DNA of 64,000 nucleotides from Pollutimonas sp. M17 (GCF_025836975.1 NZ_CP107548.1:2914001-2978000), one strand, 5' to 3'. Positions 30,264-40,002 are shown, counted from the first letter of the stretch. The notes: generated by a model not told the origin, from the sequence alone. Numbers and translations are program-made.

Positions 30264-30732
30264 TCTGTCCCTGGTCGTTCAGTACGCCACGGCGGCCGAC
30301 CAACTGCCTCGCTGGCGCCTGCGCCGCTGGGTGCTGCACGCCCTGCGCGGCATCGCCCGCGCGGACGGCCCCGAGGCGGACGCCTTGCGCGCCGTCGTCC
30401 TGACCCTGCGCCTGGTGGACGCCGACGAAGGCCGTCGCCTGAACCGCGAGTTCCGCGGCCGGGACTATGCCACCAATGTGCTGACCTTCGAATACGGCAC
30501 CGGCCCCGACGGCACGGCCAGCGGCGACGTGGTGCTGTGCGTGCCCGTTTTGCACAGCGAAGCGGCCGAGCAGGGCAAGCCGCTGCTGGATCATGCCGCC
30601 CACCTGACCGTGCACGGCGTCCTGCATGCGCTGGGCTACGACCATATCGACCCCGACGAAGCCAGCACCATGGAAGCGCTGGAAGTCGAGATACTTGGAA
30701 AAATGGGCATCGCCGACCCCTACCAGGCCTGA
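30253..30732 (+). CDS. ybeY: Endoribonuclease YbeY (rRNA maturation factor)
   Basis: The 159-residue product starts [20 protein letters not shown] (ATG at 30253, inside the end of phoH; the frame is open further up but that part is antiframe to phoH). It has NREFRGRDYATNVLTF and the zinc site HLTVHGVLHALGYDH. YbeY takes part in 16S rRNA 3'-end maturation and 70S quality control. Frame overlap with phoH suggests coupling. Confidence 0.94.
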   Translation: MSPDLSLVVQYATAADQLPRWRLRRWVLHALRGIARADGPEADALRAVVLTLRLVDADEGRRLNREFRGRDYATNVLTFEYGTGPDGTASGDVVLCVPVLHSEAAEQGKPLLDHAAHLTVHGVLHALGYDHIDPDEASTMEALEVEILGKMGIADPYQA

Positions 30733-30796
30733 GGCCGCGCACCCGGGCGGGTATTTTCGGTTATGCTAAACCCTCCTGTATCAAGTCCCTTGGACA

Positions 30797-31684
30797 ATGC
30801 CAGAACCTAGCTCATCAGACGCCGAGCCCCGCCCGGCAAAAAACGCATCGAAATCCCTGTTTGGACGGCTCACCGCATTCATGCGGCCATCGGAGCCCGA
30901 AGACCGCGAAGACATCAAGGCTGTGCTCGAAGCCGCCCACGACCGGCAGGTGCTCGACGGCGAATCCTACGCCATGATCTCCGGCGCCCTTGAAGTGGCC
31001 AACCAGACCGTGGCCGACATCATGGTGCCGCGCTCCAAGATGGATATGCTGGACATCAGCAAGCCGCTGTCCGAAGTGCTGCCGGAGATCATCGAAACCG
31101 GCCACTCGCGCTTTCCGGTCTATGAAGACGACCGTGACAACATCGTGGGCATCCTGCTGGCCAAGGACCTGCTGCTGTCCATCACCAACCCGGCCATCGA
31201 CCTGCGCCCGCTCGTGCGCCCGGCCGTATTCATTCCCGAAACCAAGCGCCTGAACGTGCTGCTGCACGACTTCCGCAGCAGCCGCAATCACCTGGCCATC
31301 GTCGTCGACGAGCATGGCGGCATCTCGGGCCTGGTTTCCATGGAGGACGTCCTGGAGCAGATCGTCGGCGACATCGAGGACGAGTACGACGAGGACGCCG
31401 AGAAAACCATATTCCAGACCGGCACGAACAGCTGGCGGGCCATGGGCATTACCGAAATCGACATTTTCAACCGCAGCTTCAACACCGACCTGCCGCACGA
31501 CGACTACGACACGCTGGGCGGCTGGCTGGCGGCGGAGCTGGGCCGCATCCCCCGGCGCGGAGACAGCATCAGCCATCAAGGCCTGAACATCACCGTGGTG
31601 GGAGCCGATGCCAAGCGTGCCCTGTGGCTGCACATCAAGCACGACAGCGCCGATCCGCTGGCCCCCGCCGGCGCCAGCGAGTAA
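30797..31684 (+). CDS. corC: CorC/HlyC family CBS-domain transporter-associated protein
   Basis: The 295-residue product has two CBS domains (VADIMVPRSKMDMLD to about residue 140; FIPETKRLNVLLHDFR, IVVDEHGGISGLVSMEDVLEQIVG) and a C-terminal CorC_HlyC domain (LGGWLAAELGRIPRRGDSI). It lacks the DUF21 membrane domain, as in CorC/YbeX. Associated with magnesium/cobalt efflux and ribosome homeostasis in relatives. Part of the conserved miaB-to-lnt cluster. Confidence 0.92.
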   Translation: MPEPSSSDAEPRPAKNASKSLFGRLTAFMRPSEPEDREDIKAVLEAAHDRQVLDGESYAMISGALEVANQTVADIMVPRSKMDMLDISKPLSEVLPEIIETGHSRFPVYEDDRDNIVGILLAKDLLLSITNPAIDLRPLVRPAVFIPETKRLNVLLHDFRSSRNHLAIVVDEHGGISGLVSMEDVLEQIVGDIEDEYDEDAEKTIFQTGTNSWRAMGITEIDIFNRSFNTDLPHDDYDTLGGWLAAELGRIPRRGDSISHQGLNITVVGADAKRALWLHIKHDSADPLAPAGASE

Positions 31685-31689
31685 ATCCC

Positions 31690-33324
31690 TTGAGCATTCC
31701 TACACCGAGCCGCCATACCCCCTGGCATGCCGGCCTGGCGCTGCTGGGCGCGGTCCATGCCCTGTCGTTCGCGCCCGGCCCCCTGCCTCATTGGGTACTG
31801 CCCTTCGTGCAGATCTTCGCCCTGGCCATCCTGGCCTATTACGTCTTTCGCGCCGGCACCGTCCGCCAGGCCGCGCTCGGCGGCTTCCTGTTCGGCGCCG
31901 CGAACTTCGCGGTGGGCCTTTACTGGCTTTATATCAGCATGCACGACTATGGCGGCATGGCCGCCCCGTTGGCGGGCGCCGCTGTGCTGCTGCTGGCGGC
32001 GGGCCTGGCGCTGTTCACCACGCTGGCCACCGCGCTGGCTCGCTGGCTGGCGGCCGGTCATCTGCGTAATTTCTCGAACTACCGCTGGCAATTGCTGGCG
32101 GCCGCCATCTGGGCATCGAGCTGGACGCTGGCCGAATGGCTGCGCGGCACCCTGTTTACCGGCCTGCCCTGGCTGAACATAGGCTATGCCCACGTGGAAG
32201 GGGTGCTGGCCCCCTGGGCGCCGGTGCTGGGCGTGTATGGACTGGCGTGGCTGGCCGCTTTTGCGTCGGGCGCCATCGCCCTGCTGGCTTGCGCCAAGGA
32301 CACCGAGAACGACGCCAAGGCGGCGGTGGCCGTGGGCCTGGCCATCGTCAGCGGCCTGATCGGCATTGCGCTGGGCCACATCGCCTGGTCGCAACCCCTG
32401 GGCACGCCGATGATGGTGCGCCTGGTGCAGGGCAACGTCCCCCAATCGGAAAAATTCGATCCCAGGCTTATCGAACAGGGCATCGCCACCTATATGCGGC
32501 TGGCCGCCCTGCCGCCCAAGCAGGCCGCCGACGCCCCCGACCTGATCGTCCTGCCCGAGACCGTGATGCCGGTGTTCCAGGACGCCATTCCTGCGCAAAG
32601 ATGGCGACAGTGGCTGGACATCGCCCAGACGCGCGATGCCCGCATCCTGATGGGCATCCCGCTGCACGACCGCGTCGACGGCGGGGAGCGCTACACCAAC
32701 AGCGCCATCGCCTTCGATGGCGGGACATCGCTGGATGCGCTGCGCGCCGGACAGCCCGGCATGCGCTATGACAAGCATCATCTGGTTCCCTTCGGCGAAT
32801 TCGTCCCACCCGGCTTCCGCTGGTTCGTTGACGCCATGCGCATCCCGCTGGGCGACTTCAATCGCGGGGCTCCGCGCCAGGACCTGTTCCGGATAGGCGA
32901 TCAATTCGTGGCGCCCGACATCTGCTATGAAGACGTATTCGGCGAGGAAATCATCCAGTCCGTGCGCCCCAGCCCGACATACGGGCCCGGGGCCAGCGTG
33001 CTGGTCAATCTCAGCAACCTGGGCTGGTTCGGCGACTCGTGGGCATTGCGCCAGCACTTGCAGATTTCGCGCATGCGGGCCCTGGAAACGGCGCGGCCCA
33101 TGATACGCGCCACCAATACCGGCATGACTGCCGCCATCGATCCGAACGGAGTTGTGCGCGCCGCACTGGACCCCATGGTCAAAGGCGTGCTGGACGTCGA
33201 AGTCCAGGGCATGCAGGGCCTGACGCCTTATGTGCGCTGGGGCAATATCCCCGTGCTGGCGTGGTCCGCGCTGCTGTTGCTGCTGGGGTTCGGCTTGGGC
33301 AGGCGCCGGCCTGTTCAAGCCTGA
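31690..33324 (+). CDS. lnt: Apolipoprotein N-acyltransferase
   Basis: The product is about 544 residues with six or more N-terminal membrane helices and a C-terminal nitrilase-like domain with the catalytic triad Glu (VLPETVMPVF), Lys (YDKHHLVPFGEF) and Cys (PDICYEDVFGE). It adds the third acyl chain to lipoproteins in the inner membrane. The start is uncertain: no ATG sits near the expected N-terminus, so I use TTG at 31690 just after the corC stop; an ATG at 31624 would overlap corC by 61 bp. Confidence 0.92.
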   Translation: MSIPTPSRHTPWHAGLALLGAVHALSFAPGPLPHWVLPFVQIFALAILAYYVFRAGTVRQAALGGFLFGAANFAVGLYWLYISMHDYGGMAAPLAGAAVLLLAAGLALFTTLATALARWLAAGHLRNFSNYRWQLLAAAIWASSWTLAEWLRGTLFTGLPWLNIGYAHVEGVLAPWAPVLGVYGLAWLAAFASGAIALLACAKDTENDAKAAVAVGLAIVSGLIGIALGHIAWSQPLGTPMMVRLVQGNVPQSEKFDPRLIEQGIATYMRLAALPPKQAADAPDLIVLPETVMPVFQDAIPAQRWRQWLDIAQTRDARILMGIPLHDRVDGGERYTNSAIAFDGGTSLDALRAGQPGMRYDKHHLVPFGEFVPPGFRWFVDAMRIPLGDFNRGAPRQDLFRIGDQFVAPDICYEDVFGEEIIQSVRPSPTYGPGASVLVNLSNLGWFGDSWALRQHLQISRMRALETARPMIRATNTGMTAAIDPNGVVRAALDPMVKGVLDVEVQGMQGLTPYVRWGNIPVLAWSALLLLLGFGLGRRRPVQA

Positions 33325-33356
33325 TCCGAAGATCCGGCCGGGTGGCGTTTGGCTGC

Positions 33357-34157
33357 CTACTGCTGATCGGCCCGCTCGTCGTGGTTCATCGAGAGGCTGC
33401 GGGCCACGCGGGTGACATCGGCCGTCCAGAAGGATTCGTCGGCCGACTGCAGGCGTATCGCCGCGTGCTCGACGTGATTCAGCGCCGCCGCGCGCGCCGC
33501 CTCGGCATCCCCTTTTGAAATGGCCTCCATGATGGCGGCATGCTCGGCCTGCACCTGAAGGCTGAAGTCGTCGCGGCGCGCCTCGTTGTTGCGCGTGACA
33601 TGGATGGCGCTGCGCACATACTGGCCAAGAAAGGACAACAGCGACGTGAACAAGGGATTGCCGCTGGCCTGCGAAATGGCCGTATGGAAGGCGACGTCCT
33701 CGTCCACGCCATCCCCGCCCGCGCGCTCCGCCTTCTTGATATTGTTGAAGGCTTTACGGATGCGCGCGCGCTGCGCATCGGTGCACCGCTCGGCGGCCAG
33801 GGCGGCCATCTCGCCCTCGATGCCCCGGCGCAATTCAATGACGCGCAATACCGCCTGCAGGGAGTCGTGAAGATCGATATTCAGCCTGAACGGCCGGGCC
33901 ACATTGGGTTCGAGCACCCGGGTTCCGCTGCCCTGCCGGGAACCCACCAGCCCTTCGGACTTCAGCCGTGAAATCGCTTCCCGGATGACGGTCCGGCTTA
34001 CGCTGAAACGCTGGGCCATATCGATTTCAGAGGGCAGGCGCGAATGGACCGGAAAGGTATTGTCCCTGATTTCCCGCATCAAGACCTGGGTCACCTGGTC
34101 GGCCAGGGTGCCGTTTTTCTTTGCCGATTTTTTGCCGGATCCGGTCAAGCCATCCAT
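33357..34157 (-). CDS. GntR-family (FadR subfamily) transcriptional regulator of the erythronate locus
   Basis: The 266-residue product has an N-terminal winged helix (LPSEIDMAQRFSVSRTVIRE, AISRLKSEGLVGSRQGSGTR) and a C-terminal FCD ligand-binding domain (ELRRGIEGEMAALAAERCTD, DVAFHTAISQASGNPLF, EHAAIMEAI). It is divergent from denD and probably represses the den/otn operon and the TRAP genes, releasing with a four-carbon sugar acid. Sites of the form TGTNNNACAA occur before denD and before dctP. Confidence 0.9.
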   Translation of the reverse strand: MDGLTGSGKKSAKKNGTLADQVTQVLMREIRDNTFPVHSRLPSEIDMAQRFSVSRTVIREAISRLKSEGLVGSRQGSGTRVLEPNVARPFRLNIDLHDSLQAVLRVIELRRGIEGEMAALAAERCTDAQRARIRKAFNNIKKAERAGGDGVDEDVAFHTAISQASGNPLFTSLLSFLGQYVRSAIHVTRNNEARRDDFSLQVQAEHAAIMEAISKGDAEAARAAALNHVEHAAIRLQSADESFWTADVTRVARSLSMNHDERADQQ

Positions 34158-34202
34158 GAATACACCCGTGTTTTTATCAGTATGTTGCGGTCGTTCATTA
34201 TG

Positions 34203-34252
34203 TTGACATGATACAGATTAATCCATAAACTGATAAGCAATTTGTATGACAA
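34203..34252 (+). promoter_or_regulatory. Promoter and candidate GntR operator of the denD operon
   Basis: TTGACA (34203-34208) and TAAACT (34226-34231) are spaced by 17 bp, a plausible sigma-70 promoter. TTGTATGACAA (34242-34252) has inverted TTGT/ACAA arms and lies at or just after the expected transcription start, 18 bp before the denD ATG, a repressing position. The same TGTNNNACAA pattern occurs twice before dctP. Confidence 0.55.
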
Positions 34253-34270
34253 CATTTAGCGAGCCATAAC

Positions 34271-35245
34271 ATGCACATCGCCATTACAGGCGCGGCCGGC
34301 TTCCTGGGAAGCAAGCTGGCCAAACAATTATTAGCCCAAGGCTCGCTCACCGGGCGCAGCGGCCAGCCGGAAAAAATTTCGCGCATCACGATGGTCGACA
34401 TCGCCGCGCCGGCCGGCTTCTCGGACCCTCGCATCGACGTACTGGTGGGCGACATTTCCGACCCCGCCATCATCGCGCGGGCCATCACGCCCGACACGCA
34501 AAGTATTTTCCATCTGGCCGCCATCGTCAGCGGACACGCCGAAGTCGATTTCGACCTGGGCATGAAAATCAACTTCGATGCCACGCGCCAGATCCTGGAG
34601 CGCGCCAAGTCGCTGGGCACCAAGCCTCGCGTGGTCTTTACCAGTTCGGTGGCCGTCTTTGGCGGCGAACTTCCCGAAACCGTGCCCGACACGCTCAGCC
34701 CCGTGCCGCAAAGTTCGTATGGCGCGCAAAAGGCCATGGGCGAACTCATGGTCAACGATTTCAGCCGCAAAGGCTATATAGACGGCCGCATCCTGCGCAT
34801 GCCCACCATATCCGTGCGGCCCGGCGCCCCCAACAAAGCGGCCTCCAGCTTTGCCAGCGGCATCATCCGCGAACCGCTCAACGGCCAGGAAGCCGTGTGC
34901 CCGGTCAACGGCGATACGCGCATGTGGCTCATGTCGCCGCGCCAGGCCATCCGCAACCTGATACACGGGCACGAACTGGACGCCAGCCGCTTTGAAGCCA
35001 GCCGCATCCTCAGCCTGCCCGGCCTGTCCGTAACGGTGCGTGAAATGGCCGATGCGCTGACCGACGTAGCGGGCGGCGAGGTCGCTCAGCGCATACAATG
35101 GCGCGAAGACGAAGCCGTGAAACGCATCGTCAACTCCTGGCCCGGAAACTTCGAAGCCACACGCGCCAAGGCGCTGGGCTTCACCTCCGACACCAACTTC
35201 AGCGATATCATTCGCGCCTATCTGCAAGACGACAAGACACCATGA
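34271..35245 (+). CDS. denD: D-erythronate dehydrogenase (NAD-dependent epimerase/dehydratase family)
   Basis: The 324-residue product has the Rossmann motif ITGAAGFLGSKLA at the N-terminus and the SDR active site VFTSSVAVFGG followed by SSYGAQKAMGEL (YxxxK). DenD-type enzymes oxidise D-erythronate to 2-oxo-tetronate. Assignment rests on the neighbours: otnK, otnC and otnI encode the remaining steps. Its stop overlaps the otnK start (ATGA). Confidence 0.88.
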   Translation: MHIAITGAAGFLGSKLAKQLLAQGSLTGRSGQPEKISRITMVDIAAPAGFSDPRIDVLVGDISDPAIIARAITPDTQSIFHLAAIVSGHAEVDFDLGMKINFDATRQILERAKSLGTKPRVVFTSSVAVFGGELPETVPDTLSPVPQSSYGAQKAMGELMVNDFSRKGYIDGRILRMPTISVRPGAPNKAASSFASGIIREPLNGQEAVCPVNGDTRMWLMSPRQAIRNLIHGHELDASRFEASRILSLPGLSVTVREMADALTDVAGGEVAQRIQWREDEAVKRIVNSWPGNFEATRAKALGFTSDTNFSDIIRAYLQDDKTP

Positions 35246-36510
35246 GCATACTGCTGGGCTGCATTGCCGACGATTTCACCGGAGCCACCGACCTGGCCAG
35301 CATGCTGGTGCATGCGGGCATGCGCACGGTACAGACAATAGGCATACCCAAAGAACCGGTGCCCGACGGCACCGACGCCGTGGTCATTGCCCTGAAGTCG
35401 CGCACCACGCCCGCCGAGCAGGCCGTGGCCGAATCGCTGGCGGCACTGCAATGGCTGCGCGACGCAGGCTGCCGCCAGACCTATTTCAAGTACTGTTCCA
35501 CCTTCGACTCGACCGATAAAGGCAATATCGGGCCTGTCGCCGAAGCGCTGATGGCCGCGCTCGATACGCCCTTCACCATCGCCTGCCCCGCCTTTCCGGA
35601 AAACAAGCGCACCATATTCAAGGGCCACCTGTTCGTGGGCGATGTCCTGCTTGCCGAGAGCAGCATGCGCCACCATCCCCTGACTCCGATGCACGATTCC
35701 AATCTGCAACGGGTCCTGCAGCGGCAAACCACCAAGAAAGTCGGCCTGATCGAGCACGGCACCGTCGCCGCCGGAGCGCAGGCCATCAAGCAGCGCATGG
35801 AAGCCCTGAAGGCCGAAGGCGTAGGCATGGCCATCGTCGATGCCATCTCCAACGACGACCTGCTGCAGATAGGCGCCGCCTGCGCGGACCTGCCCCTGGT
35901 CACCGCCGGCTCGGGCATCGCGCTGGGCCTGCCGCAGAACTTCCGCGCGCAAGGCCTGCTTAATGCACAGGATGCTGCAAGCGACCTGCCCGAAACGCAA
36001 GGCTTGCGCGCCATCGTCTGTGGCAGTTGTTCGCAGGCCACTCAGGCGCAGCTGGCCGACGCCGTCGAGCGCGGTACGCCCGCCTATGCCATCGACCCCC
36101 TTCGACTGGCCGCCAATGAAGACCAGGTGGCCGAAGCCATGGCCTGGGCCGAACCCTTGCTCGGCCAGGGGCCGGTCATCGTCTATGCAACCGCATCCCC
36201 CGACCGCGTCAAGGTAGCCCAGGAAAAGCTGGGCGTGGATCGTGCGGGAGCGCTGGTGGAAGAAGCCCTGTCGGAAATCGCCAAACGGCTCGTCCAGGCG
36301 GGCGTGCGGCAGCTGATCGTGGCGGGCGGCGAAACCTCGGGCGCTGTGGTCACCGCGCTGGACGTGCGCAGCCTGCGCATCGGCCCCACCATCGACCCGG
36401 GTGTGCCCTGGACAGTCAGCCTGGGCGCCACGCCCATCGCGCTTGCCCTTAAATCGGGCAACTTCGGCGCCACCGACTTCTTCACCAAGGCCTGGAGCCA
36501 ACTGCCATGA
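35242..36510 (+). CDS. otnK: 3-oxo-tetronate kinase (four-carbon acid sugar kinase family)
   Basis: The 422-residue product starts MSILLGCIADDFTGATDLAS, the N-terminal DUF1537 signature (IADDFTGATD), and ends with the C-terminal domain QLIVAGGETSGAVV and VSLGATPIALALKSGNFGA. OtnK phosphorylates 3-oxo-tetronate at C4. ATGA overlaps with denD upstream and otnC downstream indicate one transcript with coupled translation. Confidence 0.93.
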   Translation: MSILLGCIADDFTGATDLASMLVHAGMRTVQTIGIPKEPVPDGTDAVVIALKSRTTPAEQAVAESLAALQWLRDAGCRQTYFKYCSTFDSTDKGNIGPVAEALMAALDTPFTIACPAFPENKRTIFKGHLFVGDVLLAESSMRHHPLTPMHDSNLQRVLQRQTTKKVGLIEHGTVAAGAQAIKQRMEALKAEGVGMAIVDAISNDDLLQIGAACADLPLVTAGSGIALGLPQNFRAQGLLNAQDAASDLPETQGLRAIVCGSCSQATQAQLADAVERGTPAYAIDPLRLAANEDQVAEAMAWAEPLLGQGPVIVYATASPDRVKVAQEKLGVDRAGALVEEALSEIAKRLVQAGVRQLIVAGGETSGAVVTALDVRSLRIGPTIDPGVPWTVSLGATPIALALKSGNFGATDFFTKAWSQLP

Positions 36511-37139
36511 GCGAGTCCCGGCTGCGCGAGGAAATCTGCCGCTTCGGCGCCTCTTTGCATCAGCGCGGGCTGACCGCCGGAAGCAGCGGCAACATCAGCG
36601 TGCGCACCGACGACGGCTGGCTGCTGACGCCCACCAACAGCTCCCTGGGCGCGCTGGATCCCGCGCAGTTGTCCAAGCTGGACTGGAACGGCAAGCTGCT
36701 GTCCGGCGCACCTCCTTCCAAGGAGGCCTTCCTGCATCGCGCCATGTACGAAGAACGCGCCGGCGCGGGCGCCATCGTCCACCTTCATGCCACGCATTCG
36801 GCCGCCGTATCGTGCATGTCGGGCTTGAACCAGTGCGACTGCATACCCGCGCTGACGCCCTATTTCGTCATGAAGATAGGCAAGCTGCCCCTGGTTCCCT
36901 ACCACCGGCCCGGCGACCCCCACCTGGGCGACGCCATACGCGGCCTTGCCGCCAAGCACAGCTCCGTCCTGCTGGCCAACCATGGGCCGGTCGTATCTGG
37001 CACGACCCTGGAGTCCGCCGTGTATGCCATGGAAGAGCTCGAGGAAACCGCCAAGCTCTTCCTGCTGCTCCAGGGCCACAACCCGCGCGTGCTGACCGCG
37101 GAGCAGATCGAAGAGCTGAAAACCGTATTCAAGCTGTAG
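36507..37139 (+). CDS. otnC: 3-oxo-tetronate 4-phosphate decarboxylase (class II aldolase family)
   Basis: The 210-residue product has the class II aldolase/adducin fold motifs GLTAGSSGNISVR, VHLHATHSAAV (metal-binding His) and LLANHGPVVSG. OtnC converts 3-oxo-tetronate 4-phosphate to dihydroxyacetone phosphate and CO2. Assigned by family and by position in the den/otn operon. Confidence 0.91.
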   Translation: MSESRLREEICRFGASLHQRGLTAGSSGNISVRTDDGWLLTPTNSSLGALDPAQLSKLDWNGKLLSGAPPSKEAFLHRAMYEERAGAGAIVHLHATHSAAVSCMSGLNQCDCIPALTPYFVMKIGKLPLVPYHRPGDPHLGDAIRGLAAKHSSVLLANHGPVVSGTTLESAVYAMEELEETAKLFLLLQGHNPRVLTAEQIEELKTVFKL

Positions 37140-37208
37140 CGCATCGCGGCGGGCGCGGCCATGGCCGCCGGTCCGCAATCATTGAACAACGTTCATATCG
37201 GAATAACC

Positions 37209-37994
37209 ATGCCCAAACTTGCCGCCAACATCACCATGATGTTCAACGAGCTGCCCTTCCTGGAGCGCATCCAGGCATCCGCCCAGTCCGGCTTCAAGGC
37301 CGTTGAATTTCTGTTCCCCTACGACTTCGAGGCACAGGACATCGCCGCCGAACTGAAGCGCCATGCGGTCAAGAATGTGCTGTTCAACATGCCGCCGGGC
37401 GACTGGGAAGCCGGCGAGCGCGGCATTGCCGCCTTGCCGGGCCGCGAACAGGAGTTTCGCGACGGCGTGGCAAAGGCCATTGCCTATGCGCAGGCGCTCG
37501 GAACGCCCAACGTGCACGCCATGGCCGGCTTGTTGTCCGCCGATGCCGACCTTGTCCAGTGTAGGGCCACCTTCATCGAGAATCTGAAGTACGCCGCACA
37601 GCAGTGCTCCGCGCATGGCATCACCTTGCTGATCGAGCCCATCAACCACCGCGACATGCCCGGCTACTTCCTTGGCCGGCAGGACCAGGCCCATGCCATA
37701 CGCGAAGAGGTCGGCGAGCCCAACCTGAAAGTGCAGATGGATTTTTACCATGTGCAGATCATGGAAGGCGATATCGCCATGACTTTCCGAAAATTCCAGC
37801 CGCATGTGGGCCACATACAGATCGCCGGCGTACCCGAGCGGCACGAGCCCGATACCGGCGAAGTCAACTATGCCTACCTGTTCGGCCTGCTGGACGAGCT
37901 GGGCTACGACGGCTGGGTGGGATGCGAGTACCGGCCGGCCAACGGCACGGTGCAGGGCCTCGGCTGGATGAACAGTCTCGCAGGGAAAAAGTAG
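37209..37994 (+). CDS. otnI: 2-oxo-tetronate isomerase (hydroxypyruvate isomerase family)
   Basis: The 261-residue product starts MPKLAANITMMFNELPFLER (ATG at 37209) and has the Hyi/OtnI TIM-barrel features FNMPPGDWEAGERGIAALPG, LLIEPINHRDMPGYFL (metal-binding Glu), QMDFYHVQIMEGD and GHIQIAGVPERHEPD. OtnI isomerises 2-oxo- to 3-oxo-tetronate, the step between DenD and OtnK. It is the last gene of the operon; a terminator follows. Confidence 0.92.
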   Translation: MPKLAANITMMFNELPFLERIQASAQSGFKAVEFLFPYDFEAQDIAAELKRHAVKNVLFNMPPGDWEAGERGIAALPGREQEFRDGVAKAIAYAQALGTPNVHAMAGLLSADADLVQCRATFIENLKYAAQQCSAHGITLLIEPINHRDMPGYFLGRQDQAHAIREEVGEPNLKVQMDFYHVQIMEGDIAMTFRKFQPHVGHIQIAGVPERHEPDTGEVNYAYLFGLLDELGYDGWVGCEYRPANGTVQGLGWMNSLAGKK

Positions 37995-38015
37995 GAAAGG
38001 CCAAGACGATAAGCA

Positions 38016-38038
38016 CGGGCCCCGCGGGGCCCGTTTTT
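38016..38038 (+). terminator. Rho-independent terminator after otnI
   Basis: CGGGCCCC pairs with GGGGCCCG around a GC centre (38016-38033), followed by TTTTTC-type tail. It ends the denD-otnK-otnC-otnI transcript. Confidence 0.9.
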
Positions 38039-38148
38039 CTTGCTCCAGCGGAACACATCGACGCCCCGATCCGCAGCCTGGCTGGGTCAAGTTCGCGTGT
38101 TCGAGCCGGAGACGGCAGCCGGGCAAACGGCGCTCCGGCATCTCCGGA

Positions 38149-38179
38149 CGCAAAAAAAAGCGGCTTGCGCCGCTTTTTT
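38149..38179. terminator. Bidirectional terminator between otnI and dctM
   Basis: AGCGGC (38159-38164) pairs with GCCGCT (38169-38174) around TTGC, with an A-run before and a T-run after, so it can act on both strands. On the minus strand it closes the dctP-dctQ-dctM transcript. Confidence 0.87.
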
Positions 38180-38196
38180 CATGCCCTCGATCAGTA

Positions 38197-39474
38197 TCAG
38201 CGCGCGTACACCAGATCGCGCAGGAACAGCGACAAGGACGGGAAATAAGTGATCACCATCACGCAGCCTAGGATGACCAGCACAAAAGGAATGAGTTTCG
38301 TAATGATCTTGTCCAGCGATACCTTGGCCACGGCGCAGGCCGCGAAAAGATTGACCCCAAAAGGCGGCGTAATCATGCCCATGGCAAGGTTGACGACCAT
38401 GATGGTCCCGAAATGCACGGGATCGACGCCGAACTTCATGGCCACCGGCACCAGGATGGGCGCAAGCACGATGATGGACGCCGACGTCTCGATGAACATG
38501 CCGATGATGAACAGTGCGGCATTGACGCCTAGCAGAAACAGGGTGGAACTGGTCAGGTTTTCGGCCAGGAAGTTGCCTATCATGTCGGGCACCCCGGCGC
38601 GGGTCAGCATGAAACTGAACAAGCCCGCATTGGCGATGATGAACATGATGACGGCCGATGAAATCACCGACTTCTTCAGCACCGCCATCAAATGGGCCAT
38701 TTTTATCTGGCGGTAAATGAAGGCGCCGACGATCCAGGCATAGAACACCGCCACCACCGACGCTTCGGTCGGCGTGAAGATGCCGCCGTAGATCCCGCCG
38801 AGAATGATGACCGGCATCAGCAAGGCCAGGCCGGCATGGCTGGTGGCGCGCCAGACGGCCATTCTTCCCACGCCGTCATCCTTGCCATAGCCGTGCCAAC
38901 GTGCGTAGATCAGCGTGAATATCATCAGTACGCCGCCTATCAGTATGCCCGGCCCGATGCCCGCGATGAACAGTTCGCCAATGGACACTTCCGCGGAAAC
39001 GCCATATAGGATCATGGGTATGGACGGGGGGATGATCACGCCCAGCTCGGCCGACGTGGCCTGCAACGAAGCCGCATAGCTGACCGGATAGCCGTGCTTG
39101 ACCAGGGCCGGGATGAGGATGGCGCCGATGGCGAAGGTGGTGGCGACCGATGACCCCGAAACGGCGGCAAAGATCATGCAGGTCAGCACGCAGGTGGCTG
39201 CCAGCCCGCCCTGCACGCCGCCCACCAGGGATTTGGCGAATTCCACCAGCCGCTGGGAGATCCCGCCCGCCTCCATCAGATTGCCGGCCAGGATGAAGAA
39301 GGGAATGGCCGCCAACGGAAACTTGTTGATGGAGTTGAAGATTTCCTTCACCGCCACCAGCATATTCGCTTCGGCGACGACGATGCCGACCACGCTGGCC
39401 AGCCCGATGGATACTGCGATGGAGACCGAGATCGCGAAGCAGGCGATCATCGTGATAAGCATGGCTGACGTCAT
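38197..39474 (-). CDS. dctM: TRAP transporter large permease subunit (DctM family)
   Basis: The 425-residue product is highly hydrophobic with about 12 helices and the DctM signatures FILAGNLMEAGGISQRLVEF, GSSVATTFAIGAILIPALVK, LGVIIPPSIPMILYG and MITPPFGVNLFAACAVA. It forms the sodium-coupled membrane part of a TRAP transporter with DctQ. Together with the den/otn operon it suggests uptake of a four-carbon sugar acid such as D-erythronate. Confidence 0.93.
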   Translation of the reverse strand: MTSAMLITMIACFAISVSIAVSIGLASVVGIVVAEANMLVAVKEIFNSINKFPLAAIPFFILAGNLMEAGGISQRLVEFAKSLVGGVQGGLAATCVLTCMIFAAVSGSSVATTFAIGAILIPALVKHGYPVSYAASLQATSAELGVIIPPSIPMILYGVSAEVSIGELFIAGIGPGILIGGVLMIFTLIYARWHGYGKDDGVGRMAVWRATSHAGLALLMPVIILGGIYGGIFTPTEASVVAVFYAWIVGAFIYRQIKMAHLMAVLKKSVISSAVIMFIIANAGLFSFMLTRAGVPDMIGNFLAENLTSSTLFLLGVNAALFIIGMFIETSASIIVLAPILVPVAMKFGVDPVHFGTIMVVNLAMGMITPPFGVNLFAACAVAKVSLDKIITKLIPFVLVILGCVMVITYFPSLSLFLRDLVYAR

Positions 39475-39507
39475 ATTTGTTGTCTTCTTCCAGGCGTTGT
39501 CGCGGGA

Positions 39508-40002
39508 TTACTGGGCTGTTTCCAGTTCTTCGTGGCGGGGATCCAGGTAATTGCCGATGACGCCCACCATGGCGAAAACAGAGCCTACCGGCAAGGCCAC
39601 GAAAGCCCAGAACATGGACATGAACTCCAGGCCGATAATGGTCTGGACCTTGCCGCGCTGGGCGTAGTCCCATCCATACCAGGCAATGACAATCAGCAAG
39701 GCCAGCGACAGAATGGTGATCATGGCGTCCAGCACCCTGCGGAAACGAGGCGGCGCCGTCCTGTGCATCAGATCCACGGAAATCATGGAGCCGTAGCGGA
39801 ACGCCGCGGGAATTCCCAGAAACACCATCCATATCAGCGATATGCGCACGATCACTTCGCTCCATTCCGACGGAAGTTCGAATACGAAGCGCATCAGGAC
39901 CTGCAACATGCCCATGCTGGCGGCGACGACCAGCATCAGGCAGGCGAGCCATATCGATAACGTAGTCAGGCGGCGTTCAAAGTTGAGGAAGGCTGTTTTC
40001 AC
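39508..40002 (-). CDS. dctQ: TRAP transporter small permease subunit (DctQ family)
   Basis: The 164-residue product has four membrane helices and the motif MRFVFELPSEWSEVIVRISLI typical of DctQ (E/W near helix 2). It lies 33 bp before dctM on the minus strand and 87 bp after dctP. It forms the membrane complex with DctM. Confidence 0.92.
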   Translation of the reverse strand: MKTAFLNFERRLTTLSIWLACLMLVVAASMGMLQVLMRFVFELPSEWSEVIVRISLIWMVFLGIPAAFRYGSMISVDLMHRTAPPRFRRVLDAMITILSLALLIVIAWYGWDYAQRGKVQTIIGLEFMSMFWAFVALPVGSVFAMVGVIGNYLDPRHEELETAQ